This document shows positions 41,982 to 50,800 of a DNA stretch of 64,000 bases, piece after piece. Below the pieces are notes generated by a model. That model saw only the letters and a list, made by a program, of their open reading frames with translations, did not search any database and had not been told where the DNA came from. The stretch's first letter is position 1. Each line of letters opens with the position of its first letter. The DNA is from Chitinophagales bacterium (GTDB lineage: Bacteria; Bacteroidota; Bacteroidia; Chitinophagales; JADJOU01). The stretch is taken from positions 124,001-188,000 of the forward strand of contig JAURJQ010000016.1 of assembly GCA_030832185.1 (NCBI GenBank), given 5' to 3'. Both the position numbers and the translations under genes were made by a program.

Positions 41982-42593
41982 TTAGTATATTTTCTGACCT
42001 AGTTCTAAACCAACAATTTTACCTTTATTGAAGGTAAAGGTTTTATGCAGTAGCCCCTCTACATAAAATGACCAGACTCCATGTGGAGCAGGGCACCGAT
42101 TACAAGTAGATACAAAGGTTTCGGCTATTCCAGTCTCATTATTAATCCGTCTTTCTCGAATTTCTAATTCATTTAAATAGTGACTAGAATCATTTATATA
42201 TTGCCCCTGAGATTCCAATTCACCACGGAGGGTATATATCCAAAAACTATCCATATAAGGGCTATACTTAGTTATTTTACGAATACAACCATTAACATGC
42301 CATTCATATTGTGCACTTGTTTTTTTATCTTGATCATATTCTATATATTCTTTTAGATTCATTTCATTGTTATATATAAAATATTTGACTACATAGTTCT
42401 GCTCGACACAGAGTTGATAAATTTCACCTAGATATTGAAACTTAATTTCCTTGAAACTTGAATCCCCGCGATTTTCAATTATTTTATTATCATGAGATAA
42501 CTGAAAACTTATATTCTCAAATTCTAGTTTTTTATTCTGACTATGCAGTGCTGTGGAGATAAGAAAGCTCAGTATTATATATATTTTTTTCAT
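41982..42593 (-). CDS. Exported hypothetical protein, MORN/YwqK-like repeats possible
   Basis: Signal peptide; YEWHVNGCIRKITKYSP...LRGELESQGQYIND...HGVWSFYVEGLLHKTFTFNKGKIVG. Confidence 0.5.
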   Translation of the reverse strand: MKKIYIILSFLISTALHSQNKKLEFENISFQLSHDNKIIENRGDSSFKEIKFQYLGEIYQLCVEQNYVVKYFIYNNEMNLKEYIEYDQDKKTSAQYEWHVNGCIRKITKYSPYMDSFWIYTLRGELESQGQYINDSSHYLNELEIRERRINNETGIAETFVSTCNRCPAPHGVWSFYVEGLLHKTFTFNKGKIVGLELGQKIY

Positions 42594-42619
42594 GTTAATT
42601 ATACGTGAAATTGAGCAAT

Positions 42620-44284
42620 TTATTTTATCCTCACCCTTTTCAGGTCTAGTGTATTCAATACATTAGGACTAAGACCTTCAATATTGGGCTGCACGAGTCG
42701 AATGGTTTGATCATAAAATAAGGGAACGATAGGAGATTCTTCTACAAGGATCTCTTCGAGTTGTCGATAATAATTTCTTCGAGTACTCGGATTCATTTCA
42801 GATATTAATTTTTCATAGAGCATATCATATTTCGCATTTGAAAAACGGGTATAGTTCGGTGGGGAGCCATTTTTAGAATAAAAACAAGCTAAGAAGTTTT
42901 CCGCATCGGGATAGTCCGCCATCCATGAACGACGAAAAAAATCTAATTGCCCAGCCGCTGCCAGTTGCATCATCATATCCGCGGGATGAAGTTTGATCTC
43001 TACCTTAAAACCAGCAGAACTTAATTGATGGGCTAGGAGCTCTGCCATTTCTACAAAGTTATTATTAATATGAAGTTCTAATGTAGGTTTAGCTTTATCC
43101 GAATGTCCTTCTTCGGTTAATAGACGCTTTGCTTTTTTAGGCTGATAACTCAATCCTTGAAAACTGCTGTCATAATTGGGCATGGCAGAAGGCACAAACC
43201 CTTTATTGGCCGGCAGAACTAGATTGTATTTTAGATACTGAGCTAATTCATTTCTATCAATACTGTAATTGATTGCTTGGCGCAATTTTTTACTTATCAT
43301 TATTGAGTGTGGATTTAGCATATCTTCTCGAACCAGAATGGCCATATACTCTGTATTGAGAAATGGCTTTTTGTATAGCTGCACTTTTTTATTCCAATTT
43401 TCATTGAGTTGACCATTTCGATCGAATACCTGCTGAATAATGCTCTGATCTAGTCCTGTGATAAAACTCAATTCTCTTTTTTCAAATGAAAATAATTCTG
43501 TTTTTTTGTTTTGATTAAACGTGATTTTGACATAGTCTAGATATGGGAGAGTCTTCCCTTCGCTATCTCGTATATGATAGTGCGGATTCTTTTTCAAGAA
43601 TAATACTTCAGCATCTTCCCAGAACTTAAATGCAAAAGCTCCCGTTCCTACTGGATTTTTTCTAAACGTTTTTCCATAATAGTCTACTGCTTCTTTCGGA
43701 ACGATAGCGCAATATGGCATAGATAATATTTGTAGAAATTGTGCATTCGGTTGACGTAATCGAATCATAATATGAAATGAATCGATGATCTGGAATGGAG
43801 AAAGACTATCTAATTTATTTCTCAGGACCCAAGCACCAGGTGATGCTGTTTTAGGATTTATCAATCGAAGAAAAGAATAGGCGACATCATAGGCATTGAA
43901 TGATCGAGTGCTATCTGTATTTTTAAAACAGGAATTCTTGTGAAAATAGACATCTTTTTTTAATTTGAAATGATAGTTTAGTTGATTCGCTTCTACCCAT
44001 GAGCTATCCGCTAATAAGGACTTCAGTTCTGCATTCGAGTCCAATATAAACAAGCCTTCGTAGATATGACTGCATGCCCACATCGTCGCTAAATCTTTAG
44101 AGAAAGCAGGGTCTAGGCTATTTAATTCTACTACTTGGTTGTATTTGAAGGTTTTTGTGTTTGTTTTTGAGTCTAAGCTACAAGAGACAAGTTTCAGGAT
44201 ACAAGCTGCAAGTATTGCATACTTTACCAGTCTAAAGTTAGGAGTAGGTAGTATATACAATTTAAAGTAGAATTGGGGTTTCAT
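42620..44284 (-). CDS. Family 5 extracellular solute-binding lipoprotein (OppA/DppA-like)
   Basis: Lipobox LVSC; LNSLDPAFSKDLATMWACSHIYEGLF; YFHKNSCF..TRSFNAYDVAYSFLRLINP; NPVGTGAFAF. Confidence 0.88.
   Translation of the reverse strand: MKPQFYFKLYILPTPNFRLVKYAILAACILKLVSCSLDSKTNTKTFKYNQVVELNSLDPAFSKDLATMWACSHIYEGLFILDSNAELKSLLADSSWVEANQLNYHFKLKKDVYFHKNSCFKNTDSTRSFNAYDVAYSFLRLINPKTASPGAWVLRNKLDSLSPFQIIDSFHIMIRLRQPNAQFLQILSMPYCAIVPKEAVDYYGKTFRKNPVGTGAFAFKFWEDAEVLFLKKNPHYHIRDSEGKTLPYLDYVKITFNQNKKTELFSFEKRELSFITGLDQSIIQQVFDRNGQLNENWNKKVQLYKKPFLNTEYMAILVREDMLNPHSIMISKKLRQAINYSIDRNELAQYLKYNLVLPANKGFVPSAMPNYDSSFQGLSYQPKKAKRLLTEEGHSDKAKPTLELHINNNFVEMAELLAHQLSSAGFKVEIKLHPADMMMQLAAAGQLDFFRRSWMADYPDAENFLACFYSKNGSPPNYTRFSNAKYDMLYEKLISEMNPSTRRNYYRQLEEILVEESPIVPLFYDQTIRLVQPNIEGLSPNVLNTLDLKRVRIK
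44171..44251. repeat. Two heptanucleotide tracts inside the 5' coding end of the solute-binding lipoprotein
   Basis: Plus strand GTCTAAG CTACAAG AGACAAG TTTCAGG ATACAAG CTGCAAG (44171-44212) and TTACCAG TCTAAAG TTAGGAG TAGGTAG (44224-44251). Confidence 0.7.
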
Positions 44285-44286
44285 AA

Positions 44287-44321
44287 CTATTAACTTGAAA
44301 CTCGCAACTTGTTACTTAATA
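44287..44321. repeat. Heptanucleotide tract over the ABC-2 permease stop codon
   Basis: Plus strand CTATTAA CTTGAAA CTCGCAA CTTGTTA CTTAATA, five consecutive 7-mers; permease stop at 44312-44314. Confidence 0.75.
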
Positions 44322-45625
44322 AATATCCACTGTATCATTTCCTTCCAGCTTACTTTTTTTCCATAAAGCAATATGCCTGTCTTGTATATTCTAGAAGCTA
44401 AGAAAATAAAGAAGACCATAGTCAATAGCATGATAGCCATAGACACTAAAAGCTGCCAGAGAGGGACTCCTTCAGGGATACCAAATACGACGCGACTCAT
44501 CATGACTACAGGTGAGGTAAATGGAATCATACTAGCGATAACGGCTTCCGTGCAGTTGGGGTTATTGACTGATTTGCTCAGAAAGATAAAGGATAAAAAT
44601 ATAGGCATCATGATGGGCATCATGAGGGATTGAACATCCTGGGGGTCATCGCCAACAGAAGCTCCTACTGCTGCAAATAAAGAAGAGTAAAGGAAAAAAC
44701 CACTTATGAAGTAAAATATAAATAAGCCAAATATAGGGATATAATCTATAGACTGCAACCCTTGCATGGCATGGAGAAACTCTGGATTGCTAGCTATAGA
44801 GGCGGCGGCGCTCATTGGCATGTCCGCAGGTAACGACTTTAATTCATGAATACCAAAAACTATTCCAATAGCTAGATTAATGATGAGAATGAATGATCCC
44901 CAGACGCTGAGTTGAAGAAAACTAACCATTCCTATGCCTATAATTTTTCCAAGAAGTAATTCAAATGGACGGACGCTACTGATTATGATTTCAACGATCC
45001 GGTTAGTTTTCTCTTCCATGACTCCTCGCATGACTTGCGCGCCATAAATAGTCAGTATGACATACATCATAATACCGAGCCCAAAACTCAAAGCATAGGC
45101 TATACCTTCTTTCAATTCATTTTCTTCTCCCCCTGATATAGATCTATATACTAGCTTCACAGGGCTTTTGATTTCTTCTATCTTTTTGATATCGATATCA
45201 ATACGCTCAAAACGATTAGTCTCTATGATGTTTTGTAGTTTGGCTTCCAGTTTATTTTTAGTCAGCATACCTAGCTTGGTATAGGTCAGTATCTCAATTC
45301 TTCCAAAAGAAATGCTATCTGCATGACTTGGGACTATCAGTATCGCATCTATTTTATCCTCTTCCTCTATATCCTCTCGACTTGCTATGACTTTGTCGAG
45401 TGATTTGAATACGAAGTTATCTTCATTATTCAATTTTGGAAAAATAGATTGAGAACTATCAATAACGCCTATGCGATGCGTATCGGTATCGGTGGAAGTA
45501 AAAAAGAAGATCGTTCCATAAAATAGAACAATACCTATGGGTAATAATAAAGTAGATATTAGGAAAGTCTTATTTCGAATGCGAATAGAAAAATCGCGGT
45601 AGGCAATGAGAAAGATTTTTTTCAT
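44312..45625 (-). CDS. ABC-2 type transporter permease (NatB-like)
   Basis: N-terminal FLIAYRDFSIRIRNKTFLISTLLLPIG; VMRGVMEEKTNRIVEIIISSVRPFELLLGKIIG; multiple transmembrane helices. Confidence 0.88.
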   Translation of the reverse strand: MKKIFLIAYRDFSIRIRNKTFLISTLLLPIGIVLFYGTIFFFTSTDTDTHRIGVIDSSQSIFPKLNNEDNFVFKSLDKVIASREDIEEEDKIDAILIVPSHADSISFGRIEILTYTKLGMLTKNKLEAKLQNIIETNRFERIDIDIKKIEEIKSPVKLVYRSISGGEENELKEGIAYALSFGLGIMMYVILTIYGAQVMRGVMEEKTNRIVEIIISSVRPFELLLGKIIGIGMVSFLQLSVWGSFILIINLAIGIVFGIHELKSLPADMPMSAAASIASNPEFLHAMQGLQSIDYIPIFGLFIFYFISGFFLYSSLFAAVGASVGDDPQDVQSLMMPIMMPIFLSFIFLSKSVNNPNCTEAVIASMIPFTSPVVMMSRVVFGIPEGVPLWQLLVSMAIMLLTMVFFIFLASRIYKTGILLYGKKVSWKEMIQWIFIK

Positions 45626-45634
45626 GTAGTTAAT

Positions 45635-46546
45635 TTAAGAATTATCTCCTTTTACCAGTTCTATAAATATTTCATTTAGAGTTGGAGTATCTAAAGCCAG
45701 ACTACTTAGTTCAATATCCTGATTTGAAAGGTAAGCTAAGAGCTCCTTTGTTTTTTTTCCTTCTTTTAGGCAGAATTTAAATTCTTTATTGGTAAGTTTT
45801 TCTCCACTGTATAGTTCATTTTCCGGAGGTAAATACTCCAATCTTTCGCCTTTGATTATATAGGCTCCTTTTTGAAAATCCTTTTTTGCATTCACTACTG
45901 TGTCATTGAGAATAATTTTTCCTTTATTCATGAGAACTATCTGTTCGCAAATTTCTTCTACCTGCTCCATTCTGTGTGTGCTGAAAATGACAGTAGCACC
46001 TTTTTCTGCTAGGTCATAGATTTCATTCTTGATGATATCTGCATTGAGAGGATCTAGACCAGAAAATGGTTCATCTAATATAATAAGTACGGGCTCATGA
46101 ATGACAGTGCAGACGAATTGTAATTTCTGCCCCATGCCTTTGCTTACTTCCTCTACTTTTTTATCTCGCCAGCTATTCATATCCAGCTTGTCAAACCAAT
46201 ATTTGACTTTTTCCTTGGCTAGATTGTATGGGAGACCTTTTAGCTGAGCTAGGTAAATAGCTTGCTCCTCTGCTTTCATTTTTTTATAAAGACCTCGTTC
46301 TTCTGGCATATAACCTATGAAGCGCGCATTGGATACAAGATCCGTTTTTTGACCTTGTACATAGATTTCGCCGTGATCTGGAATTAGAATCCCCGTAATC
46401 ATTCTTAGCAAGGTAGTCTTACCAGCACCATTTGGTCCTAGCAAACCAAAAATAGTCCCGCGCTCTATATCGAAACTCAGCTGATTCACCGCGAAATAAT
46501 CCTTATATAGCTTGCTAACCTCTTTAACCTCTAATGCTTTACTCAT
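45635..46546 (-). CDS. ABC transporter ATP-binding protein (NatA-like)
   Basis: Walker A GPNGAGKTTLLRM; VSKGMGQKLQFVCTVIHEPVLIILDEPFSGLDP; 9 nt upstream of the permease. Confidence 0.92.
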   Translation of the reverse strand: MSKALEVKEVSKLYKDYFAVNQLSFDIERGTIFGLLGPNGAGKTTLLRMITGILIPDHGEIYVQGQKTDLVSNARFIGYMPEERGLYKKMKAEEQAIYLAQLKGLPYNLAKEKVKYWFDKLDMNSWRDKKVEEVSKGMGQKLQFVCTVIHEPVLIILDEPFSGLDPLNADIIKNEIYDLAEKGATVIFSTHRMEQVEEICEQIVLMNKGKIILNDTVVNAKKDFQKGAYIIKGERLEYLPPENELYSGEKLTNKEFKFCLKEGKKTKELLAYLSNQDIELSSLALDTPTLNEIFIELVKGDNS

Positions 46547-46590
46547 TGCTTCATCCTGTTTTTCTTGTTCTTATATTTAAATGAATAACT

Positions 46591-46662
46591 ACCCTCAACC
46601 CCTAAACCCTCAACGTTAAGATTTCCTCTTTATACTTTAAACTTTTCACTTTATACTAAATG
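46591..46662. repeat. Short-period repeat tracts at the 3' end of the mutA-like gene
   Basis: ACCCTCAAC direct repeat (46591-46599, 46606-46614), then CTTTATA CTTTAAA CTTTTCA CTTTATA CTAAATG (46628-46662); the gene's stop is at 46651-46653. Confidence 0.7.
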
Positions 46663-47604
46663 GCTATATATCTCCCTCGCCATCTGTTCGCTATAGTTTT
46701 CTATGAAATAACTTCCGCTGCTCACGTCCTGGACGATATGCAAATAGGCTTCTTCCTGCATGAGATGAAAAATATTTCTAGCTATGCGCTGACTAAATTC
46801 TGAGTCCACTTCATTGTCATGAGGTTTGATCCATAGACCTTCGCAGCCACCAATCATAGCTGCCATAGCCTCAGTAGTTAGTTTTAGGATATTATTATCC
46901 TTGTTTTCGACTAGCTTATCTTTCAGGCCGGTCTCACCAATGATAACATATTCAGGAGAATACCCTTCTAGTTTGGTATGCTGAAATAAAATGGTCTTAA
47001 AAGCACGTATTTTAGCAATGTCTCTAAAGTAGTCTCCAGACATCTCTAAGTGAATAAAGGCTTTTTTTCCATTCAAACTCTGAATGAGCTTAGCCGACTC
47101 TGTAACAAACTGATCGTCAGAAATGCAATATACTTGGGCAGATAAGGCTGTATGACTCCAAGATAGTGGGTGTGGATATTTCTGGAGAAATTCTGAGATA
47201 AATCTCTCGGTCACTTCACTGAGATTTAGAAACTCGGTATGAATATAATCTAGCCTTATATCAGTAAACAAGTCAGATAATTGGGTTAAATTCCAATTTA
47301 AATGACTGAAATTCAATATGATTCCGTTTTGGCCTTGCTCCAAGGATTTAATAAGCGCTTGATTGGATGTAGAAATAGCGTTCAAATCAGGATTTGTCAT
47401 TTGGAAAACGACTCTATAATCTAACGAAAAGGGAATACTGACTTGTTTTTCGGAACTAAGGTATATTGGATCTATCTTGAACCCTTCGGGTGCTTGTATC
47501 GTCAACTGCTCTAACGGGATATCCTTCAGCTCCCTTTGTATGAGATTCTGGACTTCTCTTATATTCGGTTTAGAAAATGAAATAGACATACTACAAATGT
47601 ACAT
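46651..47604 (-). CDS. Methylmalonyl-CoA mutase small (beta) subunit-like protein, short form
   Basis: IQRELKDIPLEQLTIQAPEGFKIDPIYLS; C-terminal QDVSSGSYFIENYSEQMAREIY; only 317 aa, no B12-binding DxHxxG motif. True start probably MSISFSKPN. Confidence 0.65.
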   Translation of the reverse strand: MYICSMSISFSKPNIREVQNLIQRELKDIPLEQLTIQAPEGFKIDPIYLSSEKQVSIPFSLDYRVVFQMTNPDLNAISTSNQALIKSLEQGQNGIILNFSHLNWNLTQLSDLFTDIRLDYIHTEFLNLSEVTERFISEFLQKYPHPLSWSHTALSAQVYCISDDQFVTESAKLIQSLNGKKAFIHLEMSGDYFRDIAKIRAFKTILFQHTKLEGYSPEYVIIGETGLKDKLVENKDNNILKLTTEAMAAMIGGCEGLWIKPHDNEVDSEFSQRIARNIFHLMQEEAYLHIVQDVSSGSYFIENYSEQMAREIYSHLV

Positions 47605-47835
47605 AAAATTTATCTAGGTCAAATTAAAAACAGAGATCCTAGATACAGTGTCACAGAGACTAGCTTATTTGATAAATTAAAATAAAGGAGACGGTCAGCT
47701 GGGATAGATTTTGCCAAAAATAATGATATCGCTGTTTCGCCTTTTTTTAGGACTATATAGCATATGTTTATTAATAAATTCCATATCATCTAATAAACCT
47801 TCAAATTTATTTTAAAGAATTAAAAATCAATAGTC

Positions 47836-47843
47836 TATATTTG
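47836..47843 (+). promoter_or_regulatory. Possible -7 element (TATATTTG) upstream of the T9SS multidomain protein
   Basis: TATATTTG 26 nt before the ATG at 47869; no clear -33 element. Confidence 0.35.
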
Positions 47844-47868
47844 TATTAAGTTTATAAACTTAACAGTT

Positions 47869-50800
47869 ATGAAAAAATTAATGTTATTTACTCTTATTGC
47901 CCATTTAGGTTGGGTGACAGCCAGTGCACAATATTGTGCGAGTGTGGCAGATACTTCTATGAGACATGAAATTACGCGTGTATCTTTAAATGTTCCTGTA
48001 GGAGCATTGAATAATTCTACTGCATGTTTCTCATTATCTGGTAGTCAAGGTACTGCCTCAGGTCAGGTCAATAGGTATTCAAATTTTACCACAGATAGTT
48101 TGATGGTAAGACCTATTTTAAAAAAAGGAACTACATATAGTTTAACAGTGCATACTAGAAATTGTAATACTAGTTCGGAAGGGGGAATTCGAATTGCATA
48201 TTTTGACTGGAACAATGATAAAGATTTTTTAGATACCTTAGAAAAGGTCATCATCGATGCTAACTATTCTGCAGATACTTCAAAGACAGTAAATATAGTA
48301 ATACCAAATGTATTTTCCTATACAGGTAAAACTAGAATGCGTATTGTTTATCGTTTTTTGACCTCTCTAGGTCAGATGCAGCCTTGTGGACTTCCAAACA
48401 ATGCTGGAGAGACAGAAGATTATGAGATAGTAATAGTCGATTGTGCAAATCAGCAATTAACTATAGTTCCTGGTACTTCTAATTTTATGACTGCATATAT
48501 TAACCCAAATAATGCTAACTTGACTTATTCATACCAATGGAAAAGAAATGGCACAGTACTTTCAGGTCAAACTCAACCGGTTCTAAGTTACGGCCCTAAT
48601 GATACAGGTAATTATTGTATATACGTCACTGTGAGTAATAGCTGTGTTTATGATGCTTGTCTTAAAGTAAAAGGAGGTACTTCTTCTAACGGTCCTAAAT
48701 GCTCTGAATTCCGTAAAATTTTCTTTACTAAAAACGGTTCTACCTTCATATTTGCTACTTCAGGTCCTGCCACAGTGCCTGCCCAATATGCCGTTCGATA
48801 TAACTGGTTGTTTAGCAATGGTCAAACCAGCACACAGAAAAATCCTTCAGTAGTTTTTACCACTTTCCCAGCTTGGACTAAGTTAAAAATATGCATCGAT
48901 AGTGGTTCGACCACAATATGTTGTGATAGCTCTGTGAGAGATAGTATTGAATCTAACGCTAATCCTTGTGCTGCTTATCGCTACATCAGTTATTCGCAGA
49001 GTGGCAAAAACTTTAATTTTAGCTCTGGCATACCAGCTGGTGCCAATGCTACATTTGAATGGAAATTTGGAACGGGTGCTACAAGTGCGCAGCCTAAGCC
49101 ATATTATACGTATCCAAATGCTGGATCTTATATAGTGAAGTTGAAGTATTGTTTGCGCGATAGTTCAAATGCGATTATTTGCTGTGATAGTGTCGATAAA
49201 ACAGTTTATGCTGTTACTCCGCTACCATGCAATGTGAAAGCTAATTTCAAATGGAATAAGTTAGCCAATGGCCAAGTTCAGTTTACTGATTCTACCAAGC
49301 CAGATACGAGCATGTATACCTACTATTGGGTATTTGGTGACGGCACGGTTTCTACTCAGAAGAATCCTTTAAAAACCTTCGCGACCAATGGTTCTAAGAC
49401 GGTTTGCCTTTATATCAAAAAATGGATGAATTCCAATAATATGTATTGTATGGATACGATATGTAAAACAGAGTCTATAACGAATGCAAGTCCATGTAAT
49501 AGATTGGAGCCTAGATTCGCATGGAGCAGTACAGGAGGAGTATACACCTTTACCAACACCACCAATTTGACAGGCTTTAACTTGGTAGGAATTAGTTATG
49601 TGATTCACAACTCTAATACGACCTACACTGCCGCCAATCCTACTCATGTATTTACTACCAATGGCAATTATACAGTGACTATGACTATAGTGGCATTTGA
49701 TGTGACCACAGGATTGAGTTGTACGAAAACAGTCTCTAAGACCTTCTATGTCAATACAGGCGTCTGCGGTTGTTTCAAAGCCTATAACTCATTTACTAGA
49801 ACAGGTTCTATGGCTCATTTCGTCAATAATTCACAATGTGTCGATACGAATACCAAGTATCTTTATAAATTTGGAAATGGTGATACTTCGAATCAACCGA
49901 GTCCAAACTATTTCTATACACTACCAGGTTTATATAGAACGGTAATGTATATTGCCAGAACGTTATCAAACGGAGTGACTTGTAGAGATTCATTTGTCAG
50001 AATTATTCAAATCACTACGGCCAATCCATGCAAAGACAGCGGCTATGTCAATAATGCATCTCAGCCATGTCCTCAATTTATATCTCCAGTTTGTGGTTGT
50101 GATACCATTACGTATAAAAATACATGCTTGGCTTCTAGATCAGGTGTCAAGATGTTTACCAAAGGTCCATGTCCTAATGATACCAACTATGTGAAAATAT
50201 GCGGTAATGTATATAGAGATATCAATAAGAATTGTGCTTATGATACATTTGATCAACCATTAAGAGAAATAACAATTAAGTTTAACACAACTCCAGTTAC
50301 TTATGCATATACCAATGCATCTGGTTATTATCAGATCTATTTACCAAAAGGTAGCTATCAGATTTCTCAGGTTTTGACTTTCAGAAATCCTCCAATAAAT
50401 CAATTGTGCCCTGCGTCCAATGCAGCAATTACAGTCAATGCGACTGCAGGTGGTGCGACCTATTGCAATAATAACTTCTATGATACTACGAGTTTATGTC
50501 CAGATTTGGCAGTAGGGATTTTCAAAGTAGCGAACCTAACACCTGGTTTTGTCTCTAAGAAAGCTGTTCGCTATGCGAATCGAGGAGCCATTCCTATAGC
50601 GGGTGTAGTGCTTAAATACAGATTCCTTTCTGGATTGACTGTTCTAGGTTCTACCACAGCTACCTACTCAGTCAGTGGTAATGTGATTACGTGGAATTTA
50701 GGTACACTTCCAGCCTATACGAGTGGTACGAAACTTGTCAATCTTCAAGTACCGACGACACTAGCTTTAGGTACTGCTGTAGTAGATAGTGTATGGATAG

